In this document: one piece after another, positions 26,326 through 35,333 of the stretch
Layout of the letters: the number at the start of each line of letters is the position of its first letter
How positions within the stretch are numbered: the stretch's first letter is position 1
NCBI RefSeq assembly: GCF_900141825.1
Contig: NZ_FQYQ01000005.1
Span: forward strand, 106,005-170,004
DNA: 64,000 nucleotides
From: Pseudobutyrivibrio xylanivorans DSM 14809
Lineage (GTDB): Bacteria; Bacillota; Clostridia; Lachnospirales; Lachnospiraceae
Reading direction: 5' to 3'
The notes under the pieces: generated by a model
Database searches by the model: none
The model's input: only the letters and a program-made list of their open reading frames with translations
What the model was told of the DNA's origin: nothing
Program-made: the position numbers and the translations under genes

Positions 26326-27627
26326 CTATTCGTACCTTAAGGCATCGATAGGATTAAGCTTGGCAGCCTTGTTAGCTGGGTAATATCCGAAGAAGATACC
26401 AATAGCCATTGAGAATCCAACCGCGATTATGATGCTTGAAACAGATACTGTTGCATCGTATCCCATCAGCTTAACAGCAACCATACCAAGAGCAACACCA
26501 AAGAAGATTCCGATGATACCACCAATTACGCAGATAACCACTGATTCAGTGATGAACTGAAGTCGGATAGATGAGTTAGTAGCACCAAGAGCCTTTCTTG
26601 TACCGATTTCTTTAGTACGCTCTGTAATAGAAACAAGCATGATGTTCATAACACCGATACCACCAACCACAAGGGAAATACCGGCTATAACTGAAAGTGC
26701 CAACTGAATCATACCAATCATAGTATTCATCTGATCCATCATAGATGCCATACTGATGGCAGCGACCTCATATGCATCGTTTCTAGAATAGAAATTTACA
26801 TTAAAGTAGTCTCTAACAGTGGTTACGAATGTATTGTTATCCGTATTTACGGAAGTAACCAGCGTGATGTAATCAAATCCCTTATTTGCTGTATGATTAA
26901 TCTTTCTAGCAGCATCTAATGGAACCATAACTTCTGTGGTAGGGTTGTCTGATTCACCAAATGAAAACTGTTCTGCCACATACTTATAAACACCTACAAC
27001 ATAGAAATCATAGAAAGCTCCGTTGTCCATGACAACTTCAATTTCCTGTCCTATAACGGCATCATTATCGCCCTTGTAAAGACGTTCAACAAGCTTATCT
27101 GAAACCATACATACATCTTTTCCTTCTTTATAGTCCTGATGTATAAAGTTTCGTCCTGCTAAGAGTTCTTTATCGTTAAATTCCATGTAATCTCTGTTAT
27201 AACCAACGATTTTTGTCTTAGCACTTTTTCCATTTTCGGTAACCTTGCTGGAAGAATAATAATCACCAACAGATTCAGTCAAAAGAACATACTTAATATC
27301 GTCTTTATATTCATCTGTAAAGGATTTAATCATATCCTTTGTGATAAGGTCATCATCTGTCATTTCTCTTACGTTACCTGAGCCGTAATTCATTCCAGAT
27401 TCATCCTGTTTATCATCAGTAGATTTTTGCATTACACCTACCTGAAGGTTGTTCGCACCCATGCCCTGCATTGTGGTATTAACAATATTGGTAATAGAAT
27501 TACCAACTGTCATTATCGCAATTACGGATGCAATACCGATAATGATTCCAAGCATTGTAAGCAAGGAACGCATTATATTAGCTCTAAGTCCTGCTAATGC
27601 AACGAGGACGTTCTCTGTAAATAACAT
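26326..27627 (-). CDS. MacB-like ABC transporter permease
   Basis: A 433-residue FtsX/MacB-type permease: one N-terminal membrane helix (about 15-40), a large extracytoplasmic MacB_PCD domain (about 45-290), then three helices containing GGIGVMNIMLVSITERTKEIG, the family's conserved coupling segment, and ending IDALRYE. Such permeases do not move substrate through a channel but transmit force to the periplasmic or extracellular partner (mechanotransmission), exporting peptides or lipoproteins. Start overlaps the stop of its ATPase; works with the HlyD-like adaptor at 28369. Confidence 0.92.
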   Translation of the reverse strand: MLFTENVLVALAGLRANIMRSLLTMLGIIIGIASVIAIMTVGNSITNIVNTTMQGMGANNLQVGVMQKSTDDKQDESGMNYGSGNVREMTDDDLITKDMIKSFTDEYKDDIKYVLLTESVGDYYSSSKVTENGKSAKTKIVGYNRDYMEFNDKELLAGRNFIHQDYKEGKDVCMVSDKLVERLYKGDNDAVIGQEIEVVMDNGAFYDFYVVGVYKYVAEQFSFGESDNPTTEVMVPLDAARKINHTANKGFDYITLVTSVNTDNNTFVTTVRDYFNVNFYSRNDAYEVAAISMASMMDQMNTMIGMIQLALSVIAGISLVVGGIGVMNIMLVSITERTKEIGTRKALGATNSSIRLQFITESVVICVIGGIIGIFFGVALGMVAVKLMGYDATVSVSSIIIAVGFSMAIGIFFGYYPANKAAKLNPIDALRYE

Positions 27628-28355
27628 TATGCGCCCTCCTTTTCTTTTAAGCCATTCCAGTTTCCTGTTGATTCTCCGATGATGTTTCCATCCTTAAGAG
27701 TTATAATTCTCTGAGTCTCCTGTGAAAGTTCTGGCGAGTGAGTGATGAGAACAATTGTCTTGCCCTGTTCTTCGTGGAGTCTGTGGAAGATATCCATAAT
27801 AAGACGTCCAGTAGCAGAATCAAGGGCACCTGTAGGCTCATCAGCAAGAATGATTGCAGGGTCATTAGCCATAGCTCTGGCAATTGCCACACGCTGCTTC
27901 TGTCCACCTGAAAGCTCATCCGGCTTATGCATCATTCTGTCTGTCATCTCTACCTGCTCAAGAAGCATCTTTGCTCGCTCTGTTCGCTCTGCTCTTCCCA
28001 TTCCTGCATACATCATAGGAAGCTCTACATTTTTCAAAGCACTTGTTCTTGCAATAAGATTGTAAGTCTGGAAAACGAAGCCAATCTTTTTATTCCTAAG
28101 TGCTGAAAGCTCGTGATCCTTTGCCTTCTCAATATCAATACCATCAAGGGAGTATTCGCCTGCTGTAGGTCTGTCCAAGGCACCAATGATATTCATCAAT
28201 GTGGATTTACCAGAACCAGACTGACCAACAATGGAAACAAATTCCCCTTTGTTAACTGTAAAATTCAATCCATGGAGTACCTCAAATTCATTTGGGGTTC
28301 CAATGAAGAAGCTTTTATGTATATTGCGAAGGTCCAGCATAATATTTTCTGCCAT
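27627..28355 (-). CDS. MacB-type ABC transporter ATP-binding protein
   Basis: A 242-residue ATPase of the LolD/MacB group. Walker A GQSGSGKST, Q-loop FQTYNL, signature LSGGQKQRVAIARAMA, Walker B ILADEPTGALDS and H-loop LITHS are all intact. Directly overlaps the permease gene downstream and lies 13 bp after the adaptor gene. Confidence 0.95.
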   Translation of the reverse strand: MAENIMLDLRNIHKSFFIGTPNEFEVLHGLNFTVNKGEFVSIVGQSGSGKSTLMNIIGALDRPTAGEYSLDGIDIEKAKDHELSALRNKKIGFVFQTYNLIARTSALKNVELPMMYAGMGRAERTERAKMLLEQVEMTDRMMHKPDELSGGQKQRVAIARAMANDPAIILADEPTGALDSATGRLIMDIFHRLHEEQGKTIVLITHSPELSQETQRIITLKDGNIIGESTGNWNGLKEKEGA

Positions 28356-28368
28356 AAAAACCTCCTAA

Positions 28369-29757
28369 TTATTCAAAATAAATGTAATCCATTACGTCAG
28401 TACTTGGTCCATCATCAACGATTGCTTCTACAGTCATACCCTTCTTAAGTCCGTCGCCCTTAACCTCTACATAGTAATCACTTTCAAGTCCCTTTGTAAC
28501 AGTAATGTCCTTCTTTTTTCCGTCATCATCAATTGTAGTTACGAAGAAGGTACCATCCTTCTCATTCTTCTGAACACAGTCATAAGGAACACAGATTGCA
28601 TTCTTTACAGAATCAAGAATAACGCTTGCCTTTGCTGTCATACCAACACGCATTCTGCTGTCGTTGTCATTCATTTTTATCTTTACTTTATATGATGGTA
28701 CGCTGCTACCTGTCTGCCCCTGATTAGCACCGATTGCACTCTCTGATGCAAGTGATACGAAAGTAACCTCTCCATCAAATGTCTCATCTTCAGTAGCTTC
28801 AAACTTAACCTTTGCTGGAAGACCATTTTCAATCTTTGCAATGTCATACTCGTTTACTGTAGCTTCTACAACAAATCCGCTTGTATCTGCAATCGTAAAT
28901 ACGGTATTACCCTGAGCGTAGTTATTGCCCTCTGTAACATTCATTGTGATGATGTAGCCTGAGATAGGTGCTGAAACATGTGTTGCATCCTTGCTCTCAT
29001 ATACATCTTCCTTTGCATCCACCTGAGTGTAGTTCTGTGAGAACTGCTGCTTAAGCTGTGCAAGTTCAATCTGCATCTGCGCTTTTTCAATTGAGTCTTC
29101 CCAAGTTTCAAGCTCATCTTCTTTTGCCTCATATTCTTCAATAGTGAAGCCATAGCGAGCTTTTATTACACCATTCTGCTCTTCGTATTTTTCTGATTCA
29201 CCAGAATATGGATCCTTTTGACCATTTTCAAAATGAAGCTTTACAGCATCATAATAAACTCGATATTTTTCAAGCCATTCTTTTCTTTCATCTATCTTCT
29301 TCTGAGTATCAGTAATTGTCTTCTGAAGATCTGAAATATCCTGAGCGCTCTGTTTGTTTTCAATATTATACTGTGCATTCAACTCAGTAATTTTTCTATC
29401 AAAATCATCTCCATCGAACTCAACAACAACAGAACCAGCCTCAACATAATCACCTACTTCGTAGTTGATTTTCTTAACCTTGATACCAGTCATAGTGCCA
29501 CCGATAGTAGAAGTAACCTTTGCAGTCTCTGTGGCAGTAAGTGTTCCAGTAACACTAACAGATTTCTGCAAATCCATCTGATCTACTGTAGCTGTAACAG
29601 GCTGATTTGCCTGCTCCTCAAGAATCGCCTGTGCCTGCTTTACTCTGTAACGAACAAATAAAACAACTGCAAGCACAATCACAAGAATGATAATCAGCTT
29701 TATATGCTTCTTTAAGAAGCGGCCGATTTTTCCAAAAACTTTTTTCACTGTTCCCAT
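28369..29757 (-). CDS. HlyD/MacA-type efflux adaptor
   Basis: A 462-residue membrane fusion protein: an N-terminal anchor helix (about 18-38), a lipoyl-like half (TVSGTLTATETAKVTS, YVEAGSVVVEFDGDD), a coiled-coil hairpin (about 125-255, Gln/Glu/Lys-rich), the second lipoyl half (VSAPISGYIITMNVTEGN) and beta-barrel domains. In Firmicutes such adaptors join a MacB-type permease to span the cell wall. The MacA-MacB-ATPase set exports an unknown substrate. Confidence 0.92.
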   Translation of the reverse strand: MGTVKKVFGKIGRFLKKHIKLIIILVIVLAVVLFVRYRVKQAQAILEEQANQPVTATVDQMDLQKSVSVTGTLTATETAKVTSTIGGTMTGIKVKKINYEVGDYVEAGSVVVEFDGDDFDRKITELNAQYNIENKQSAQDISDLQKTITDTQKKIDERKEWLEKYRVYYDAVKLHFENGQKDPYSGESEKYEEQNGVIKARYGFTIEEYEAKEDELETWEDSIEKAQMQIELAQLKQQFSQNYTQVDAKEDVYESKDATHVSAPISGYIITMNVTEGNNYAQGNTVFTIADTSGFVVEATVNEYDIAKIENGLPAKVKFEATEDETFDGEVTFVSLASESAIGANQGQTGSSVPSYKVKIKMNDNDSRMRVGMTAKASVILDSVKNAICVPYDCVQKNEKDGTFFVTTIDDDGKKKDITVTKGLESDYYVEVKGDGLKKGMTVEAIVDDGPSTDVMDYIYFE

Positions 29758-29774
29758 AAAAATTCAATCCTCCA

Positions 29775-30524
29775 TTAAACTGATAACTTGTTTTCCATAA
29801 TCCATGCTGTTATGAAATATATGATTGCTGTTAGCACTACGTAAAAACCTACGTTTGAAACAAGTCTCACAGATGAGAAAACGTAATAAACTCCAAATAA
29901 ACCATCATGTAACTTGTCTACCAAAATCGCAATTACGATAAAAGCTATAAAGCTAAGTAAACCATTAAATTTATTACCGTTTAAAAGTGTGGCACATATA
30001 ACTACAGCGAGATATCCAACACAAATCAAATATACCCAAGATAAAACTGTATCTAAGCCAGCCATTACAAATGTCTGATATGTAAATGCTTCCCTGTTTC
30101 CGGTAATGATAAGCCCTAACATATCAATGATTCCCTGAATGTCTTCATATTTAACTACCAGAATCATTATGTCTGCCATGGCAAGCGCCATGAAAAACAT
30201 TCCCGACAGGAAAACGGAGCCACAGTTTTCAAGTACCTTAGAACCTAAAATCTTATAGCTGCTGTTAGGGGTCATAAATAGCATATAGCTTTGCTTAGTA
30301 TTAATATCCTTACTAAGAACATGAATGCTATAAACACCTATTAAAAACAATCCGCAAATTGTTGTAAGTATAAGACCAAAAACGCCTACAGACCAAACAT
30401 CTTCATTCATGCTAAACACACCGAATAAAAACATCAGCTCAAAGAAGGCTGTGAAGCAAAGGACAAAGCCCTTCATCTTCCATGATTTTCTAAATTCATA
30501 TTTCATCAGGTTAAGCATTAGCAA
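29775..30524 (-). CDS. ABC transporter permease (ABC-2 like)
   Basis: A 249-residue protein with six predicted membrane helices and no extracellular domain. It overlaps its ATPase gene by 7 bp. Together with the GntR gene and ATPase it forms a YtrA-B-C-like cassette. Substrate unknown; related systems respond to wall-active peptides. Confidence 0.85.
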   Translation of the reverse strand: MLMLNLMKYEFRKSWKMKGFVLCFTAFFELMFLFGVFSMNEDVWSVGVFGLILTTICGLFLIGVYSIHVLSKDINTKQSYMLFMTPNSSYKILGSKVLENCGSVFLSGMFFMALAMADIMILVVKYEDIQGIIDMLGLIITGNREAFTYQTFVMAGLDTVLSWVYLICVGYLAVVICATLLNGNKFNGLLSFIAFIVIAILVDKLHDGLFGVYYVFSSVRLVSNVGFYVVLTAIIYFITAWIMENKLSV

Positions 30525-31228
30525 GCACCTCCAATCTCAGCTGAACCATAGATATCTCTATACTTATCAGCCAAAGAAACACACTGTTTAACTCTTAATT
30601 CCTCTACCTCGTATACATCCACAAGATGAGAGTTATTAATAAAGATTGCATAATCAACAACTGATTCCAGCTCTTCAACAAGGTGACTTGATACTAAAAG
30701 TATCTTGTCCTCTCCAGCATGTCTGATGATTGCGTTTAAAACCTCATCTCTCGCAAGAAGATCGATTCCATTAAGTGGCTCATCAAGCATATAAACTTTA
30801 GCATCTCTTGCCATGGTCACTGCGACCTTAAGCTTAGCAAGCATACCAGATGAAAGTGCCTTACATTTAAGATTCTTCTCAAGCTTCATCTCCACAAGCA
30901 TTTCATCAAATGCTTCCATTGAAAAATCTTCAAAGAAATCATCGTAATAGTTTCCAACATCGCCGATTGTCATCCAATCATAAAAATATGGTTCGGTAGA
31001 CATATAAGCGATGTGCTTTCTACTTTCCACGTTTACTGGCACGTTATTGTATTTAATAACCCCAGATGTTGGCTTTATAAGTCCTGCAGCCATCTTCATC
31101 CAGGTAGTCTTACCACTTCCATTTGGTCCAAGCATAGCGTAAATATGTCCCGGCTCAAGCTTTAGGGAAATGCTATCCACTGCTGTCTTGCCAAGAAATT
31201 TTTTAGTAACCTCAAAGCTTTCTAACAT
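30518..31228 (-). CDS. ABC transporter ATP-binding protein (YtrB-like)
   Basis: A 236-residue ATPase with Walker A GPNGSGKTT and Walker B VYMLDEPLNGID. The signature is ALSSGMLAKLKVAVTMA, i.e. SSGM rather than SGGQ, common in exporters of the CcmA/YtrB group. Lies between the GntR regulator (15 bp upstream) and the permease (overlapping). Confidence 0.92.
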   Translation of the reverse strand: MLESFEVTKKFLGKTAVDSISLKLEPGHIYAMLGPNGSGKTTWMKMAAGLIKPTSGVIKYNNVPVNVESRKHIAYMSTEPYFYDWMTIGDVGNYYDDFFEDFSMEAFDEMLVEMKLEKNLKCKALSSGMLAKLKVAVTMARDAKVYMLDEPLNGIDLLARDEVLNAIIRHAGEDKILLVSSHLVEELESVVDYAIFINNSHLVDVYEVEELRVKQCVSLADKYRDIYGSAEIGGAC

Positions 31229-31242
31229 TTCTACTTCCTCCG

Positions 31243-31593
31243 TTATTTAGTTGTTTTAATCATTTCGATTGCCTCTTCCCTGGAAATACCAAGTTCTGAA
31301 ATACTCTTAAGGAATTCATTGAGACAACCCTGAGCCATTTCATGACGACATTCTTTAATTTTTGATTCATCATCAGTCACGAATGTCCCCATTCCTCTTT
31401 TGGTGTAGCAAACCCCTTCTCGTTCAAGCTCCTGATAAACCCTTGCTGCAGTATTAGGATTGATAGTGTACTGTACTGCAAGATCACGGCTGGAAGGGAG
31501 TTTCTCACCTGTCCTGATACGCTCATTTATAATGTCCAGCTTTATCGAATCGATAACCTGCATATAAATGGGTGTTTTTGAATCATACTGCAT
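31243..31593 (-). CDS. GntR-family repressor, YtrA subgroup
   Basis: A 116-residue regulator: winged helix (IYMQVIDSIKLDIINERIRTGEKLPSSRDLAVQYTINPNTAARVYQELEREGVCYTKRGMGTFV) followed by a very short C-terminal dimerisation tail, the layout of the YtrA subgroup. These usually repress the ABC-transporter genes next to them. First gene of a six-gene run; its promoter carries a matching palindrome. Confidence 0.93.
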   Translation of the reverse strand: MQYDSKTPIYMQVIDSIKLDIINERIRTGEKLPSSRDLAVQYTINPNTAARVYQELEREGVCYTKRGMGTFVTDDESKIKECRHEMAQGCLNEFLKSISELGISREEAIEMIKTTK

Positions 31594-31648
31594 AATTAAT
31601 ACTCCTCTTTTCTTGTCGCGTGAGTTAGTATTGTGTACCTCTGTACTC

Positions 31649-31690
31649 GTGTACTATGTGTATAGTACACTATGGCATTCACACTGTCAA
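31649..31690 (-). promoter_or_regulatory. GntR operon promoter and operator
   Basis: On the minus strand TTGACA (31690-31685), 17 bp, TACTAT (31667-31662) is a near-consensus promoter. The -10 box is embedded in GTGTACTAT/ATAGTACAC, an inverted repeat with 9-bp arms and a 4-bp centre (31649-31670), suitable for autorepression by the GntR protein. A further half-like GTAC pair lies at 31634-31646. Confidence 0.8.
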
Positions 31691-31792
31691 TCCCCTTATC
31701 TTCAATTTCAAATAAAAATTACCACATAAAAATAAAACAGGGCAGAATCCCACTGATTCCACTCTGTTTTACACTTATTTACATTATTAAAT

Positions 31793-32665
31793 TTAAGCCT
31801 TCTTTGTGTCAGACCAATACATACTCTTGAATTCTGTAGGTGTACATCCCTTTTGTATCTTGAACATACGTATGAAGGATGAGATTGATGTGAAGCCACA
31901 GTTAAGAGCCACATCAGTAACAGATACCCCTGGCTCCACCAAAAGCTCCTGAGCTTTAGCTATACGCTTTTGATTTACGTATTTATAGAAGCTAGTGCCA
32001 GTGAACTGCTTAAACAATCTCTCGAAATAGAACTTACTAAACCCGCTCATATCAGCAATATCATCTAGCTTTAAATCTTCCGAACAGTGGGCATTTATGT
32101 AATCGCAAATCTCCATAAATTTAGGCGCATACTCTTCTTTTACAATAGGATTGTAATCTGTGTTTACATTATTATTAGAATAGTTTGTTCCTATTAATAC
32201 TAACATCTTAAGAAGCTGACTATAGATATTCACCTCTGAGAAAGGATTATTTTCCATATATTCCTCTCGGATGTTAATAAGCATCTCCTTAATTGTATCG
32301 TGAATATCTGGGTACTCCTCTGGTGTGATAACACAATAAGGCGACATTATTGAAAATAAAATCTCTACCTCCCTCATAAATCTAAGAGTGGTGGTGTTAG
32401 GTTGGAAAATAATACGACGACCTGTAGGCGGTGCAATAATAGAATGAACACAACCTGGACAGACGATACAGATATCTCCCTCGCGAAGCTCAACCTCCGT
32501 ATTTGAAAAAACCATCTTATATCCATTTTCTACCGGCATTACAATTTCAATAGCAGGATGCCAGTGCATAGGATAATCTTCATATTGTGTATTATCGTAA
32601 AGTTTTAACCCCGTGCTTTGCTTATAATTCACGGTTTCAAAGATGCCGTCTAAGCTTTCTATCAT
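31793..32665 (-). CDS. AraC-family transcription regulator
   Basis: A 290-residue activator: N-terminal cupin sugar-sensing domain (about 15-110, YPMHWHPAIEIVMPVENGYK, GDICIVCPGCVHSI) and C-terminal double HTH (about 185-285, LDDIADMSGFSKFYFERLFKQ, VTDVALNCGFTSISSFIRMFK). Divergent from the sugar ABC importer and GH43 genes, which it probably switches on in the presence of an oligosaccharide. Two 19-bp direct repeats in the shared upstream region are candidate sites. Confidence 0.92.
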   Translation of the reverse strand: MIESLDGIFETVNYKQSTGLKLYDNTQYEDYPMHWHPAIEIVMPVENGYKMVFSNTEVELREGDICIVCPGCVHSIIAPPTGRRIIFQPNTTTLRFMREVEILFSIMSPYCVITPEEYPDIHDTIKEMLINIREEYMENNPFSEVNIYSQLLKMLVLIGTNYSNNNVNTDYNPIVKEEYAPKFMEICDYINAHCSEDLKLDDIADMSGFSKFYFERLFKQFTGTSFYKYVNQKRIAKAQELLVEPGVSVTDVALNCGFTSISSFIRMFKIQKGCTPTEFKSMYWSDTKKA

Positions 32666-33021
32666 ATAATTCTTCTCCCTTAAAAACTACGCCTTTCCGC
32701 CAAGGCAATAATTGATAACTAATTTCCGTTATAATTTTTGCTCTTATTCGAGCTAAAATCAAGTTTTTTCAAATAATTGCTCAACAAATTTAAGCATTTT
32801 GTTCATCTTATCATTTTTGGTACTTTATTTTTAGTAATTATGCACAATTTCTGAAGAAATTTTATCTATACTTGAGCAATTTTTGATAACTAATCAACAA
32901 CATTTTTAATGATTGTGTTAAAATTGTGTGTTAAATTAAAAGTAACAAAACAGTTAACAGACAAATGGGACAGAAAAGCAAATAGGGGGCTTATCATTTG
33001 TCTAAAAAAGGAGGAGACGTA
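32666..33021. promoter_or_regulatory. Divergent control region of the sugar locus
   Basis: AT-rich and without a gene. It contains two copies of GCAATNNTTGATAACTAAT in the same orientation, at 32705-32723 and 32876-32894, one close to each gene start. AraC-type proteins usually bind direct repeats, so these are good candidate sites. A TAAAAT -10-like box lies near 32920 before the binding-protein gene, with an unclear -35. Confidence 0.6.
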
Positions 33022-34326
33022 ATGAAAAAGAAATTACTTGCGACTTTAATGTCAGCAATGATGATCGCTTCTGTATTTACAGGTTGCGGTGCATCAGGCG
33101 GATCATCTGATTCAGCTTCTAGCTCAGGTTCAGACGGTTCAGCAGATGGGGTTCAGGAAATCACCTGGATGTTCTGGGATGATTTGGATGCCACACAGGA
33201 TCTTATCTCTCTTGGATACAAGGAGAACGTTGAAAGATTCAACAAGGATTATGAGGGTAAGTATCACGTAAACGTTGTTACAACAAACCTCGAAGAGTAC
33301 TATGACAAGTTAAATGCGTTAGTAGCTGCTGGGGAAACACCTGACGTATTTATTGTCAGCCCAGGTCCACAGCTTACCGATTATGTAGCACCTGGTATCG
33401 CTGCTCCACTTGATGACTATCTTGCGCAGGATGGATGGAAAGATACATTCACAAGTGATGCAGTATTCACACAGCAGACATATGACGGCAAGATTTATGC
33501 TGTACCTCTTAACACAGCTGCAGCTTGCTGCTTCTATAACACAGAGATGTTCGAAAAAGCTGGTGTAGAAGTTCCTAAGAACTGGGATGAAATGCTTGAC
33601 GCTTGCGAAAAGCTTCAGTCAGCAGGATTTACACCAATCACAATTTCAGCTGGTACAGCATGGTGCCTTTCAATGGTAGCTGGTTACCTTTGCGAAGCTG
33701 AAGGCGTAGACCTTTCTAAGCTTGCAGATGGTTCTGCTTCTTGGGAGGATGGAAAGCTTGAGGCAGCTGCAACAAAGCTTCTTGACCTTTCTAAGTACTT
33801 CCAGCCTACAGCAGCTGGTGACACAAACGACGTTGCTACAGCAAACTTCTACAACGAAGAAGCTGCTATCCTTATCCAGGGTTCTTGGGCAATCGGTCAG
33901 ATCAACGGCGAGAACCCAGAGTTCGAGTCTAAGTGTGGTGTATTCCAGTTCCCAGGTGTACAGAGACTTATCGCTAAGTCTGATTCACTTTGCATGAGCT
34001 CATCAACAAAGTCTCCTGAGGCTTGCGCTGCATTCATGAAGTACTTCACAGATGACACAGCTCAGAAGTACACAGCAGAAGTTGGTGGAAAGATTCCTGT
34101 AACAAAGGTTGAATATGATGCTTCAGCAGCACCTGCTCAGCTTGCTTACGTAATGGATATCTTTGAGAACGCAAAGGGTACATTCGGATTCTACAATGAG
34201 TCAATGCCTACAACAGAGACAGGCTCACACTTCGATGACACAATGGTATCAGTATTCCTTGGTGATATGACACCTGCTGAGGCTGCTACCGACATGGAAG
34301 AGTTCTATCAGGCAAACTGCCGATAA
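33022..34326 (+). CDS. Sugar ABC transporter substrate-binding lipoprotein
   Basis: A 434-residue extracellular solute-binding protein (family 1). The start at 33022 is preferred because GGAGGAG lies before it and it begins the signal peptide MKKKLLATLM; lipobox VFTGC gives a lipid-anchored Cys, then a Ser/Gly-rich linker. Ligand is likely an oligosaccharide, judged from the GH43 gene in the same operon. The mature sequence is rich in Ala, Thr and acidic residues with codon use of a highly expressed gene. Confidence 0.93.
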   Translation: MKKKLLATLMSAMMIASVFTGCGASGGSSDSASSSGSDGSADGVQEITWMFWDDLDATQDLISLGYKENVERFNKDYEGKYHVNVVTTNLEEYYDKLNALVAAGETPDVFIVSPGPQLTDYVAPGIAAPLDDYLAQDGWKDTFTSDAVFTQQTYDGKIYAVPLNTAAACCFYNTEMFEKAGVEVPKNWDEMLDACEKLQSAGFTPITISAGTAWCLSMVAGYLCEAEGVDLSKLADGSASWEDGKLEAAATKLLDLSKYFQPTAAGDTNDVATANFYNEEAAILIQGSWAIGQINGENPEFESKCGVFQFPGVQRLIAKSDSLCMSSSTKSPEACAAFMKYFTDDTAQKYTAEVGGKIPVTKVEYDASAAPAQLAYVMDIFENAKGTFGFYNESMPTTETGSHFDDTMVSVFLGDMTPAEAATDMEEFYQANCR

Positions 34327-34356
34327 CATTCTTTTTCTTCAATACCTTTATTGTAT

Positions 34357-34385
34357 ATAGGGGCGCAACTTCCCTGCGCCCCTAT
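34357..34385 (+). terminator. Hairpin between binding protein and permease genes
   Basis: ATAGGGGCGCA and TGCGCCCCTAT form a perfect 11-bp stem followed by TCTTTT. Placed after the binding-protein gene it would leave more binding-protein transcript than permease transcript, a usual arrangement in ABC importers. Confidence 0.8.
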
Positions 34386-34436
34386 TCTTTTAAACTTTTT
34401 TAGGTCGAATCATTAGAAAATTAAGGAAAATAAGTT

Positions 34437-35321
34437 ATGGATAAATTACTTAGAAACAAAAAAGCCATCATAATTTTCATGGCGCCAGCATTAATTCTAT
34501 TTACTTTTATATTATTTATTCCAATCTGCCAATCTGTATATTACTCATTTTGTGATTACAATGCTTTGACACCAGCAAAATGGGTTGGATTAAAAAATTA
34601 TCAGGGATTACTTGGCGATAAAACATTGAAAATTGCCTTAAAGAATTCTGTGTTCTTTTTGGTTTATTCATGTATAACTCAGCTAATTATGGGTCTGTTC
34701 TTAGCAGCCCTTCTTACAAATATAGATAAAGGAAGAAACCTTTTCAAAAATATTATCTATTTACCATGCGTTCTTTCATCAGCTGCTTTAGGTCTGTTAT
34801 GGATGTTCATCTTCAGCCCTAAGCTTGGTATCAACCAGCTTCTTCAAAAGCTTGGTATGGAAGGTCCACTTTGGCTTATGGATACAAAAGGTTTCATCAT
34901 CCTTCCAATGTGGGTAATCGCATTCGTTGCTTTATGGCAGTACGTAGGACAATCAATGATGCTTTACATGGCTCAGATTTCCGGAATCAGCAAATCATTA
35001 TATGAGGCAAGTTACATTGATGGTTGCAGCAAGGCTAAGAGCTTCCGTTATATCACTCTCCCGCTCGTCCGCCCTATGGTTGCAACCGCAATGTCACTTA
35101 ACGCAATCGGTTCATTGAAATTCTTCGACATGATTTTCAACATGACAGAAGGTGGTCCAAACCACAAGACTGAAGTTCTTGCAACTCACCTTTATCAGCA
35201 GGGCTTTAAGTACTTCAAGTACGGATATGCCAGCGCAATCGGTGTGTTACTCCTTGTGCTTTGCTTGGCTGTAACACTGTTCATAAATAAGGTTGTAAAG
35301 ACCGAGCCATATGAGATGTAG
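34437..35321 (+). CDS. Sugar ABC transporter permease (MalF/UgpA type)
   Basis: A 294-residue membrane protein with six helices and the ATPase-contact EAA loop YEASYIDGCSKAKSFRYITLPLVRP. Works with the next permease and the lipoprotein. No ATPase gene in the operon; sugar importers of this class commonly share a MsmK-type ATPase encoded elsewhere. Confidence 0.93.
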   Translation: MDKLLRNKKAIIIFMAPALILFTFILFIPICQSVYYSFCDYNALTPAKWVGLKNYQGLLGDKTLKIALKNSVFFLVYSCITQLIMGLFLAALLTNIDKGRNLFKNIIYLPCVLSSAALGLLWMFIFSPKLGINQLLQKLGMEGPLWLMDTKGFIILPMWVIAFVALWQYVGQSMMLYMAQISGISKSLYEASYIDGCSKAKSFRYITLPLVRPMVATAMSLNAIGSLKFFDMIFNMTEGGPNHKTEVLATHLYQQGFKYFKYGYASAIGVLLLVLCLAVTLFINKVVKTEPYEM

Positions 35322-35333
35322 GAGGTTTTAGAA

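Noticed and set aside
32998-33021. TTG start eight codons before the binding-protein ATG
   Set aside because: It would place the GGAGGAG ribosome binding site inside the gene; the signal peptide starts at the ATG at 33022.
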